Assembly (NCBI GenBank): GCA_012295275.1
Contig: CM022675.1
Location: 14,461,963-14,471,962 of the forward strand
DNA length: 10,000 nt
Direction of reading: 5' to 3'
Source of the DNA: Chrysomallon squamiferum
Taxonomy: Eukaryota; Mollusca; Gastropoda; Neomphalida; Peltospiridae
Shown: piece by piece, positions 1 through 8,889 of the stretch
Numbering within the stretch: position 1 is the first letter of the stretch
Layout of the letters: every line of letters starts with the position of its first letter
Notes under the pieces: model-generated
What the model saw: the letters and a program-made list of their open reading frames with translations, nothing else
Database searches by the model: none
Told to the model about the DNA's origin: nothing
Made by a program: the position numbers and the translations under genes

Positions 1-651
1 AGTGAATAAAAGCAGATGTAGATATATTTCTAGCTTTAGTAAGTTGTCACTGCCAAACAGCGTTTTGCAAAAAGCTAGAAAAACTTGGCACCTGGCAATA
101 AAATATTGGTAACAACTTTGTTGTGTGTATGCCAACATAACGAGTTTTCGTCACTTCTGTTGCTTAACCGACGAAAGCAAAAACGACGTGTCTGATACTA
201 AGGGAGATAAGCGAAACAGTTGTTTCCTCTTTTCCAGGCCGCTTGTTATCTGGAGAAATCTCGTTTAGCGGCTGAGAAACATGAAACAATTAGCAGACGT
301 AATTCGGAAAACGTCTCGAGAATGCAGGCGACATAGCTACGTGACAGAGAACATTGCATGATGGGATAAGTGGCAGTTTGTTGAAGACTTTGCTTGTTTC
401 TTCACAAACAGCCGTATGGTGGTGACAAAAATGGCTGCTTATCTTTTAAATATGATCAAAACGTTTTGCCCGAGACCTCACAAGTTACGTGTTTACTGGA
501 AACTATTATATTTCTTGCATGTTTTTCTGTTTACTTGTTTATTTATTTATTTACTAAAACATGTTCATAATACTGATATCTATAGTTCATTAATAACCCA
601 GATATATGTTGTTGTTAACAACTATTTGAAGGTAAAATAGAATGGAAGAAT
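1..651. other. Unique flank, no confirmed gene
   Basis: This is non-repetitive sequence, fairly rich in CpG between about 140 and 350 and AT-rich after 490. It holds an 11-base AAGGGAGATAA motif at 200-210 that recurs at 9110-9120. A pyrimidine tract leads to CAG at 235-237, resembling a 3' splice site. An ORF runs from ATG 416 (or ATG 431, which has a better start context, A at -3 and G at +4) to a stop at 638-640. Its middle is strongly hydrophobic, but that part is encoded by TTTATT-rich DNA, so it may be meaningless. No family is recognised. Confidence 0.5.
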
Positions 652-652
652 C

Positions 653-749
<97 letters not shown>

Positions 750-836
750 GCAGAGAGAGATATACAGAGAAAAAGAGACAGACAGATAGAGAGCGAGAGA
801 AACAGGAGAGGAAAAGAGAGACAGAGAGAAAAAAGA
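652..836. repeat. GACA then GA microsatellite with purine-rich tail
   Basis: About nine CAGA units (652-688) pass directly into about 29 perfect AG units (689-746). A degenerate GA-rich tail follows to about 836, with GACA and GATA variants. The + strand is almost entirely purine. Reading frames through it give only Arg/Glu or Ser/Leu strings and are artefacts. Confidence 0.97.
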
Positions 837-840
837 GTCA

Positions 841-1313
841 TGCAGAATATTCCTTATGGCAATTATAAATTTAATTTGAAAAAATTATTTTACTTTTTTT
901 TTTGTTAATAATAGCACTGCATCATCTTTTGAACTTCCTTCTTGGCACGCGCAGGTACCAAAGAAGAAAAAAATATGTATATAAAGTCCCAAAAGATTAA
1001 AAGGCTGGAAGATGAAATGAATTTCCACATATATATTTGAAATATGCTTTAAATTAATTAATCAAACTATAACTTGAAAGCAAACCTCTGTCACCTCGTT
1101 TCTCCTGCGGCAAATATATAGTAATCGTACCTGTCACTCGTATATGTGAAAACTTAATGAAGCGTATAAGTACTTCTTTATTAATCAGCCTGTCTGTCTC
1201 TCTGCATGTCGTTTTTATACGTCTGCTTTTTCTTTGTCATTTCTGTCTGTCGTTTCTGTCTGTCGTTAATTTAATAATTACAATAATTGTAAAATACACA
1301 CTTTCACACGTGC

Positions 1314-1314
<1 letters not shown>
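841..1314. other. AT-rich unique sequence, nothing recognised
   Basis: The sequence is AT-rich, with short runs such as the T-run near 892-902 and TTAATTAATTA-like stretches near 1052-1062. A TCTG/TGTC-rich patch lies at 1190-1266. I see no ORF, RNA gene or clear repeat family. Confidence 0.5.
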
Positions 1315-1317
<3 letters not shown>

Positions 1318-1354
<37 letters not shown>

Positions 1355-1380
1355 TATATATATCTGTGTGTGTATGTGTG
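1318..1380. repeat. AT / CA / TA / TG compound microsatellite
   Basis: Alternating AT (1318-1344) is followed by CA (1344-1353), TA (1353-1363) and TG-rich repeats (to 1380). The purine-pyrimidine alternation makes it a possible Z-DNA or cruciform-prone tract. A CACGTG lies just upstream at 1307-1312. Confidence 0.95.
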
Positions 1381-1415
1381 TATCATATAAATACAAAAAA
1401 AATATATAAATGGAT

Positions 1416-1640
1416 ATATACGTACATACATACAAACAAACATTCATATATTTCATACATTCATGGATATATACAGCCATACTTACCTATACATGTATAC
1501 ATAGAAACATAACATACGTACATACATATATACATACATACATACATACATACATACATTTATACATACATATATACATACATACATACATACATATTTA
1601 CATACAAACATACATACATATATACATGTGCATATGTGTC
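1416..1640. repeat. Degenerate TACA tetranucleotide tract
   Basis: The tract consists of ATAC/TACA units interrupted by TATATA, CAAA and CATTCA variants. The string CATACATATATACAT starts at 1521, 1565 and 1613, so the tract has a higher-order period of about 44-48 bp rather than being a plain tetranucleotide run. The Thr/His/Tyr-rich ORF across it is an artefact. Confidence 0.93.
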
Positions 1641-1694
1641 TCTTTGTCGATATATCTAAGCATGCAAAATATAAGTTATATGAAAAATAGCACA

Positions 1695-1695
<1 letters not shown>

Positions 1696-1736
<41 letters not shown>

Positions 1737-1768
1737 ACACGAACACACACACATACATGCGCGCGCAT
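1696..1768. repeat. CA microsatellite ending in GC-alternating run
   Basis: Twenty uninterrupted AC units (1696-1735) are followed by shorter ACAC blocks and then GCGCGC near 1760-1766. All of it alternates purine and pyrimidine, which suits Z-DNA formation. Confidence 0.95.
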
Positions 1769-2004
1769 TTTCGAAAATATGTGGGTGATATTACATAATT
1801 ACCGGAAACGTTTTCACGTTTCGTTATCCTTGAGAATCTATATACAGCATTTAAAAGAGTTAATTTTGTCTGAAACTTGAAATTAATTGATCAGTTCAAA
1901 TTTGGTTTAGGGCGAACTTGTCAATCATTAAGTTAGAGTCATGTTATTACAGGTAATCTGTATAAAAAAATACACACCTGTAGATTTTAAATCAATTAAT
2001 TAAC

Positions 2005-2050
2005 GTTCTTGTTGTTGTGCATGTATGATTTTTAAAACAACAACAAGAAC
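2005..2050. repeat. Perfect 14-bp inverted repeat, 18-nt loop
   Basis: GTTCTTGTTGTTGT at 2005-2018 is the exact reverse complement of ACAACAACAAGAAC at 2037-2050. The loop is 18 nt (2019-2036). The arms include the non-repeat ends GTTC/GAAC, so pairing does not come only from AAC/GTT repeats. The stem does not extend on either side by eye. It is too short for a typical animal miRNA precursor. Confidence 0.85.
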
Positions 2051-2053
2051 AAA

Positions 2054-2114
2054 ACAATAACAACAACTATAAAAATAACAATAACAATGATCGTGATGTT
2101 GTTGTTATTGTTAT
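2054..2114. repeat. Second AAC/GTT inverted repeat with alternative pairings
   Basis: ATAACAATAACAA at 2075-2087 pairs perfectly (13 bp) with 2102-2114 across a 14-nt loop. Alternatively, 2054-2067 (ACAATAACAACAAC) pairs over 14 bp with 2098-2111. The two pairings exclude each other because they use the same right arm. It follows directly after the hairpin at 2005-2050. A GTT run at 2129-2146 could also pair with the upstream AAC runs. Confidence 0.8.
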
Positions 2115-2146
2115 ATAATTATTAATACTGTTGTTGTTGTTGTTGG

Positions 2147-2660
2147 CGAATGTGAATTTATTTTCTATCAAAATATTTGTTGATTTAATTAGTTTATACC
2201 TGATTGTGAAATAAACATAGCATCAACATAATCTAACCTCAATAAATGTTGTTTTACTTATAAGGTTACAGTGTAAATGCGCCTTTAGTTTTGAACAGAC
2301 TTGTTTTCATCTATTCACAGCCTCACCACGCCTGTCGAAATAGTGACAATTTTAATGTATATTTTTTTAACACTGTACAAGATAACACCCTAGAGTCACA
2401 GTGTTTTGTAATTAATATATTCAAAGATGAATTATGGGTACTTTTCGCTGTTTTCGTCTGAAGTTCATGGTGGTTTATGTCATGATATTGTTGAAATTTC
2501 ATCTACATATTAATACAGTAACAGCGAATCACTGAGTACATTCACGTCAGAATTAAGTATTTCTATAAATCACTCAAAGTTAAATTGAGTATCACTACGT
2601 AACGTATTACACAAACCTGGTCTCCTTTGCGTTTGAAGAATGATTGCATTCAACCCGATC
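2147..2660. other. AT-rich unique sequence, nothing recognised
   Basis: No ORF of note, RNA gene or microsatellite is visible. The composition is uniform and AT-rich, with only scattered CpG. Confidence 0.5.
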
Positions 2661-2715
2661 TTAATTTATCGTTATATGGCATCATACATACATGTGATTA
2701 AGAATAATGAATGCA

Positions 2716-2870
2716 GAAAGGAAAAGAAAAAAGAAAGAAAAAAGAGAAAAATTAAAGAAGAAATTAATTTTATAAAAGAGCAATCAAATGATAAAGAAGA
2801 AAAGGAAACACCAGAAAATAATAACATGAAATAAAACACAAATGAAAAAGAAAAGATACGTTTTTTTTAT
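2716..2870. repeat. A/G-rich low-complexity tract ending in T-run
   Basis: The + strand is dominated by GAAA/AAAG words from 2716 to about 2855, followed by a run of T at 2861-2868. The Lys/Glu-rich ORF here is a composition artefact. Confidence 0.75.
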
Positions 2871-2877
2871 TCTGTAA

Positions 2878-3165
2878 CTACTACTACTACTTCAGCTACT
2901 GCTGCATGTATTACTATTACTACTATTTCCACTACTACTATTTCTTCTAATACTACTTCTACTACTGCTACTATTGCCGCTGCGGCTGCTGCTACTACTA
3001 CTACTACTTCTACTACTGCTGCTGCTTTTGCTACTATTATTTTTACTACTACTACTGCAATTACTAATACCACGACAACCATCACCCCGCTGACAGTGTT
3101 GATGTAAGTATTAGAAGTACAACTACTACCAGTGTGCTACTTCTATTACTACAACTACTAGTTCT
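2878..3165. repeat. Interrupted CTA (ACT) trinucleotide tract
   Basis: From 2878 to about 3070 the + strand is an imperfect ACT/CTA array, with GCT, CCG and TTC variants (a GC-richer patch at 2972-2992). A weaker continuation with ACTACT and AGTAC words lies at 3110-3165. The Val/Ala-rich minus-strand ORF is a readout of this repeat. The many interruptions suggest an old array. Confidence 0.92.
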
Positions 3166-3170
3166 AATAG

Positions 3171-3490
3171 AATTTCTTCAACGACTTTTGACCATGACCT
3201 ATAACTAGATCCACTGTCACTATAAAATCACTATTTTCAACAAAAATATCATTAGAAAAGTACATTTTAAATTTAATTATAGTCAAGCATATTTAAACTT
3301 TCTTTTTTTAAAGAATAAATGAAATATATGGAAATACTGTATGATATATGCTACTGTTTTTAAATTACTATTAACGAAGTAATAAAAGTTAAAAATACAT
3401 ATGTCTAAAGATGAAGGAAATGATTTTATAACCATTATTTGCATCTTCTTTTCAAAACTATATAATTTGAAATATAAGTCATTTTTCACC
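3171..3490. other. Very AT-rich unique sequence, nothing recognised
   Basis: There are no repeats or plausible genes. A minus-strand reading frame of about 70 codons crosses it, but its composition (Lys, Phe, Tyr, Ile) is what AT-rich noncoding DNA would give. Confidence 0.5.
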
Positions 3491-3541
3491 GTCAATCAAG
3501 GGACATTTATCGCCTTCTAACCGTGATACGCATCAGGACTG

Positions 3542-4156
3542 ATGTCTACCTTAGCGCGCGGACCGACAGGTGAGTTTTCGAACTTGCAATTGAACGTCAT
3601 AGTTATTGACACTATCGCCCTCTACATCTCAGCTAATTACAAGAACGACAATCAGTCTTGTTCGGCTACAAAGATATCATCTTCATTGTGAACGGGCGGT
3701 GAAAACGCTATTAACATACACCATCATTCGAGAGGTGTGCGACGCGAAACAAGATCACGGTTCAACAGGCTTGGATAATCGAGTCAGGAGTCTCCATTGT
3801 CTCGAGGTGTAAGACGTGTCAGAAAGAAGAGTTATGGTTCCTGCGCGCAGTCCCGAATAAAGGTTTGGAATGGATGCTTCTCTGGCTAAACACGCAGTCG
3901 ACAATTTTTATTTCCAGATCGAATATCCGATATTAAAATGGGACTGCTTGTTGTCGTGTTGACGGATGGGGTAATCTTCATTATTATACACATTGACTCT
4001 ACACGACGCTTGCAAATTATGGCCAAGAGTTTAATACCGATTCGCTTTACGAGAGAGTGCTTTTTCAGAAGGGAGGAGTTGCGAATAACAATCTCTAATT
4101 TTGTCCGTGGTGTCACAGCGTTTAAAAGTTGTGAAACTACAGTTGTCACTGCTTAA
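3542..4156 (+). CDS. Hypothetical small two-exon ORF (88 codons)
   Basis: Function unknown, and this is a tentative gene model. Exon 1 is ATG 3542 to 3569 and ends in a perfect donor, CAG|GTGAGT. An intron of 348 bp (3570-3917) ends in a strong acceptor, with a T-rich tract then TTTCCAG. Exon 2 is 3918-4156, with TAA at 4154-4156. The junction codon (G plus AT) keeps the frame open and gives 88 residues. An in-frame TGA at 3524 makes 3542 the first ATG. Its start context is weak (C at -3). An unspliced alternative starts at ATG 3938 (A at -3, G at +4; 72 codons). Residues about 17-35 (GLLVVVL...VIFIIIHI) are hydrophobic, possibly a membrane segment or signal anchor. The rest is basic, with three Cys in the second half at most. 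The region is richer in CpG than its surroundings. The opposite strand is also open, which weakens the case. No family is recognised, and chance is a real alternative. Confidence 0.2.
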
Positions 4157-4188
4157 TGACTGTTTTAATGCATGTCTTTTTCATCGTC

Positions 4189-4492
<304 letters not shown>

Positions 4493-4801
4493 TAATACAG
4501 TGCACTATACTTCAGCTGTTTCAGCAACTAGGTAAGAATCAAGTATTCTTTGTCCATTGCTTCCTCTACCTTCTAAATCCTTGTACATCTGGTTTTGTGA
4601 ACCTGTAAACAATCTCTGGCCGATAATCGACACATGGAATAATACCAGCACAGTAATATTTTGCTGTCTGTTTTAAAATTATTTTTGTTTCATTAGGTTA
4701 TTAAAAAGAAAAAAAAAGATAAATTTGTTTTTAAAATATCAAACAGAAGTTAATATTTAGAGATTTTGTTGTTATTTATCAAGTCTAAAAGTAAACCTTA
4801 C
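4493..4801. other. AT-rich unique spacer, nothing recognised
   Basis: The only thing of note is CTAG|GTAAGA near 4530, which loosely resembles a donor site. An A-rich run lies at 4705-4718. No gene or RNA is evident. Confidence 0.45.
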
Positions 4802-4803
4802 AG

Positions 4804-4807
4804 GACA

Positions 4808-4840
<33 letters not shown>

Positions 4841-4864
4841 TCACCCACATACACGCACACTCAG

Positions 4865-4897
<33 letters not shown>
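4804..4897. repeat. CA then AT compound microsatellite
   Basis: A CA array (main run 4815-4840) breaks into variant CA words (TCACCCACATACACGCAC). It ends in an uninterrupted AT array at 4873-4897. Confidence 0.95.
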
Positions 4898-5436
4898 CAC
4901 AATTAAAAAAACTGAATAAAAGACAACATTATTCACGCACTAACAGAAAACATGACAAAGCTACTACGAAAGAACTGAACTTATCCACACAACGTATATT
5001 TAACCGACTTGTCTAAGTAAGTCTGTCTTCTCTTGATTAATTACTAACCTAACAACTTGTTAACGAGTGCGACACGATGCACCAAGAATGAAGATTTGTA
5101 GTTAGTTATCTGAGGTGTACGTTGCACCATAGATTACCCACACACAATGCCTGTCACAAGTGCACATCTTAGTTCCAGTTCAGCTGTCAAATAGAAGGCA
5201 AAAGCAGATTTCGATGAAATAAGGTCCTCACAAGTTAGCCTAAATAAGATCTGAATTAACATTCGTTAAAGATTACACATCACAGAGATAAGTCATTAAT
5301 ACAAGGATTTCTGTAAATAGAGTTATCTATGTGAATACGGTAATGGGAAGCGAGTGTAAGTTGTTTGTAAAACAAGTATATAAAGGGATAAAGAATTGGA
5401 AATAAAGAAAATGAACAAATAAAGCTTGTAACAATC
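4898..5436. other. Unique sequence, nothing recognised
   Basis: The composition is mixed, with moderate CpG between 5060 and 5130. I see no ORF above background, no tRNA-like pattern and no repeat. AATAAA words occur at 4915 and 5401, but nothing ties them to a transcript. Confidence 0.5.
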
Positions 5437-5597
<161 letters not shown>

Positions 5598-5669
5598 ATA
5601 CCCAATTTTGGTTACATTATTTTACCAATTCAGATGGAAAGGTGAGTGATTTAACGTTCTATTCAAAAC

Positions 5670-5770
5670 ACACATACTTACACACATACTTACATACATA
5701 CATACATACATATAGCATACATTCATAGATACATACATACAAACATATATATACCTACATATACATACAG
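5670..5770. repeat. CA / TACA degenerate tract
   Basis: CACATACTTAC occurs at 5671-5681 and 5683-5693 (period 12). TACA units with TATA and CAAA variants follow to about 5770. It sits inside the spacer between the opposing CT and AG tracts. Confidence 0.9.
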
Positions 5771-5790
5771 AGATTGAGAGAGATTGAAAG

Positions 5791-6497
<707 letters not shown>

Positions 6498-6578
6498 TGG
6501 TCGCCGGCAGAGCGGGTGGCGGTTGGAACAAAACACGGGTTAGGACTAGGTGTTCGGAGTCTGATTCCGCCTGAACTA
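6498..6578 (+). other. Degenerate tRNA-like / possible SINE head
   Basis: CGGCAGAGCGGG at 6505-6516 matches 11 of 12 positions of the pol III box A consensus TRGCNNAGYNGG. AGTCTGATTCC at 6558-6568 matches 8 of 11 of the box B consensus GGTTCGANTCC, and sits in a short T-arm-like stem (CGGA 6555-6558 with TCCG 6566-6569, loop of 7). Box spacing is 53 bases, within the range for long-variable-arm tRNAs or tRNA-derived SINEs. I could not fold a full cloverleaf, and the would-be acceptor arms pair only in part. It is therefore either an old tRNA-derived remnant or a coincidence. No 3' tail or target-site duplication is visible. Confidence 0.2.
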
Positions 6579-6958
6579 GAGCCATAAGTATCGAGTTACG
6601 ACAAAATAAATGACGCGTCCTTGCCGCGATTGCGTTTCTTTCATTGCAGGCTAACATTAATGTGAGTTATATTGGTAGAAAGTAACTCAGCTTTAACACA
6701 AATCTGATCACGTCTTCGAGGACGGCTGTTTCATTCTGAAGATACTAATCGCAGTTTTGTTCGACTGACTTTTATTTCTTAGTTGATATAGAACGGCGAC
6801 TGCTATAAAAATATTCAGTTGCGATGAATATCTGACTGTAAACTTTAATTGTTATATACGAGAATTTTGTATTAGTAATACGATTTTCATAATAAAAAAG
6901 TCTTACACAGACACATAAAAACACAGACTTACATTCACGGAGGGATACTAGTTGTTGT
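6579..6958. other. Unique sequence with acceptor-like site
   Basis: TTTCTTTCATTGCAG ends at 6649 and resembles a 3' splice site. TATAAAA occurs at 6804-6810 but has no convincing initiator at the right distance. There is no ORF or repeat. Confidence 0.4.
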
Positions 6959-6964
6959 TGCTAT

Positions 6965-7038
<74 letters not shown>
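6965..7038. repeat. Perfect ACT trinucleotide array
   Basis: About 24-25 uninterrupted ACT units, preceded by GTTGTTGTTG. The Leu-string ORF across it is an artefact. Confidence 0.97.
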
Positions 7039-7059
7039 TTACTACTAGTACTACCACTA

Positions 7060-7060
<1 letters not shown>

Positions 7061-7108
<48 letters not shown>

Positions 7109-7113
7109 TAAAT
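7061..7113. repeat. ATT array ending in ATTTAAAT
   Basis: About 15 ATT units close with ATTTAAAT at 7106-7113, followed by TATTG. The same closing word recurs three times in the ATT block at 8472-8633. Confidence 0.95.
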
Positions 7114-7504
7114 TATTGTGTTTGTATTACAGATTACATTAGTTATGTCATGAGTTCAGATTAAATGACAAAAGCTTCTTCTTTCTCTTTCTTTCCCTCT
7201 CTTTCTCCTTTCTCACTCTTTCGTTCATTCGCTAACTCTATCTGTCTGTGTGTTTGTCTATGTATGTGTGTCAAATATCGATAAATTCGTAATTACTGTC
7301 ATAATTTCATATCTAAAGAGGTAAAGAGTTATATGCACACAAAGAATTGTTATTTATTTTTACAAATTATATCAGTATTAATTTTGATTTACTGATTAAT
7401 CTGACAACTCGATGTAGAATTATGATTTACATATCGTCACTTTGTTAAGAAAATGACAATACTGCCATGCTTTTGTTTCTTTAGATTACTGAATGTCGCG
7501 TCGT

Positions 7505-7508
<4 letters not shown>
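7114..7508. other. AT-rich unique sequence with CTTT patch
   Basis: A degenerate CTTT/CTTTC pyrimidine patch lies at 7177-7225. The rest is AT-rich, with no gene or RNA visible. Confidence 0.5.
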
Positions 7509-7601
<93 letters not shown>

Positions 7602-7605
7602 TCCA
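7509..7605. repeat. CT array, 79-bp perfect core
   Basis: TC is uninterrupted over 7509-7587, followed by a short GTCTTTCTCTCTC tail. It is one of five long CT/AG arrays in the window. Confidence 0.97.
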
Positions 7606-7944
7606 AATAAATTAAATATCGTTTATAAGGAATCGTTAAAAAAGACGGGTAATGTCATTCAGACCTCTCTTTTAATTACTGTGTGTTGAATATCCGCTGT
7701 TGCTGTGATAATTTAAAAAAAAAAACATCAAATATAATATGCGAATGCTATTTACATATAAATGTTGTTTCGTAAAACCATGTAAACAAACAGAACATAT
7801 GATAATGTAGAAATTACTTTCAAACTAGCTGCTGGGCCAGTATTCTCTCTCTCCCATGACTGGAAGTAGTATAAAGTAGTTAATTACTTCGCTTCAAGGT
7901 ATTTCCGTTGACAGTTCATGTCCGTGTTGCAGCCAAATGTCAGA
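7606..7944. other. Unique sequence upstream of CRE cluster
   Basis: AT-rich to about 7820, then more balanced in composition. TATAAAG at 7870-7876 could be a TATA box on the + strand, but the CRE motifs lie downstream of it, so a link is doubtful. No ORF. Confidence 0.4.
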
Positions 7945-8090
7945 TACGTCAAATTTCTATCAATCACAACTGATTACAACCTGTCACGTGACGTCACCGA
8001 TACTCGCCAATCGCTGGTTGTCCGTTCTGCTGACATCGTCGAGCGGAGCAGGTGATCGGTTATTAGTCTACGACCGATCTGTGACGTCAC
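7945..8090. promoter_or_regulatory. Candidate enhancer/promoter: twin CRE palindromes, E-box, CCAAT
   Basis: The 10-base palindrome GTGACGTCAC (core TGACGTCA, the CREB/ATF consensus) occurs identically at 7988-7997 and 8081-8090, 93 bp apart. The first overlaps a second 10-base palindrome, GTCACGTGAC at 7983-7992, whose core CACGTG is a bHLH E-box. A half-CRE, TACGTCA, lies at 7945-7951 and CCAAT at 8007-8011. GATCGGT (8054-8060) and ACCGATC (8073-8079) form a 7-bp inverted repeat between them. The block is richer in CpG than its flanks. CREB/ATF binding is known for this motif; function here is inferred. No adjacent gene is identified, so orientation and target are unknown. Confidence 0.4.
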
Positions 8091-8326
8091 GCACATGAGT
8101 TCGTTCTCCAGTTATTGACACCAATTAGTACTAATGATTCTTTTTTTTCCTGTGATATCTATAATTGATGAGTTTATTGATGACGGTTAATAAATATCCG
8201 TTAAAAGTGTCATTTAGCAAATTTTAAATTCACTTTGAAATATTCAGTTCTTTATATAATTATGTACACACCCATGTAAACGCATATTTGTATATGTAGA
8301 TTACACAATTAAAATACACCCCCACA

Positions 8327-8412
8327 TACATACGTACATACATTACTTACATACATACATACATACATTACTTACATACATACATTCATACATACATACA
8401 TACATACATACG
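8327..8412. repeat. TACA tract with 25-bp internal duplication
   Basis: TACA units are interrupted by CATTACTTAC at 8341-8350 and 8366-8375. The 25-bp blocks 8341-8365 and 8366-8390 differ at one position. Because 25 is not a multiple of four, the block was duplicated as a unit. Confidence 0.93.
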
Positions 8413-8471
8413 TATACAAAAAATTACAAAAAATATGTATTACGAAAAGTAAATTGACTGTATTTCTGCGC

Positions 8472-8578
8472 CATTATTATTATTATTATTATTATTTAAA
8501 TTATTATTATTATTATTATTATTGTTATTATTATTATTATTATTATTATTTAAATTATTATTATTATTATTATTATTA

Positions 8579-8613
<35 letters not shown>

Positions 8614-8633
8614 GTTATTATTATTATTTAAAT
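8472..8633. repeat. ATT array punctuated by ATTTAAAT
   Basis: Long ATT runs are broken by ATTTAAAT at 8494-8501, 8548-8555 and 8626-8633, and by single T-to-G changes (ATTGTT) with G at 8524, 8581 and 8614. This suggests duplication of a composite unit of about 54-57 bp with partial expansion. Tyr or Leu ORFs are artefacts. Confidence 0.95.
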
Positions 8634-8637
8634 TTTT

Positions 8638-8752
8638 ATTAGTAGTAGTAGTAGTAGTAGTAATACTAGTAACAGCAATAGCAGCAGTAGTAGTAGTAAC
8701 AGCAACTGTGTTAGTAACAGTACGACTACTACTAATGCATTATTTGTGCATT
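8638..8752. repeat. AGT array with GCA variants and small hairpins
   Basis: AGT units run from 8641, with AGC/AAC variants (AACAGCAATAGCAGCAG). TAGTAGTAGT at 8688-8697 can pair with ACTACTACTA at 8725-8734. AATGCA (8734-8739) can pair with TGCATT (8747-8752) over a 7-nt loop. Confidence 0.85.
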
Positions 8753-8760
8753 GACTTAAT

Positions 8761-8787
8761 TTATTATTATTATTATTATTATTATTA
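8761..8787. repeat. Short TTA array
   Basis: Nine TTA units lie between the two AGT blocks. Confidence 0.93.
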
Positions 8788-8790
8788 CTG

Positions 8791-8805
8791 GTAGCAGTAG
8801 TAGTG

Positions 8806-8836
<31 letters not shown>

Positions 8837-8883
8837 ATGTTGTTGCAGATGTAGTAGTAGATGTTGTTGCAGATGTAGTAGTA
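8791..8883. repeat. AGT array ending in two perfect 24-bp repeats
   Basis: GTAGCAGTAG-type units become a clean AGT run (about 8808-8835). Two identical 24-bp copies follow at 8836-8859 and 8860-8883, each reading GATGTTGTTGCAGATG then TAGTAGTA. Confidence 0.93.
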
Positions 8884-8889
8884 ATAATA

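Noticed and set aside
642-908. Arg/Glu and Ser/Leu ORFs across the GACA/GA tract
   Set aside because: They are direct translations of dinucleotide and tetranucleotide repeats on each strand, with no non-repeat domain. The same holds for ORFs at 4172-4505, 5327-5605 and 5622-5993.
1410-1880. 156-codon ORF rich in Thr, His, Tyr and Ile
   Set aside because: It runs through TACA and CA microsatellites. The non-repeat tail is too short and unremarkable to support a gene.
2005-2050. miRNA precursor
   Set aside because: The 14-bp stem does not extend by eye, which is well short of a canonical animal pre-miRNA stem.
2867-3085. Val/Ala-rich minus-strand ORF
   Set aside because: It is the minus-strand reading of the degenerate CTA array.
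3531-3544. CATCAG-GA-CTGATG near-palindrome
   Set aside because: Six-bp arms with a 2-nt gap cannot form a stable hairpin loop, and it matches no known element. It is probably incidental.
3886-4149. Minus-strand ORF of 87 codons opposite the two-exon model
   Set aside because: It begins at GTG rather than ATG and has no recognisable domain. It is most likely the shadow of an open stretch.
42-4152. Shared 12-mer AGTTGTCACTGC at 42-53 and 4141-4152
   Set aside because: A few repeated 12-mers are expected by chance in 10 kb, and the flanks do not match.
6804-6820. TATAAAA followed by TCAGTT, as a core promoter
   Set aside because: The initiator-like word is only about 11 bp from the TATA-like word, not the usual 25-30, and no transcript feature follows.
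6952-7164. Leu-string and Tyr-string ORF
   Set aside because: CTA and TTA arrays give Leu codons and TAT arrays give Tyr codons; no stop codon can arise in that phase. The ORFs at 8454-8794 have the same cause.
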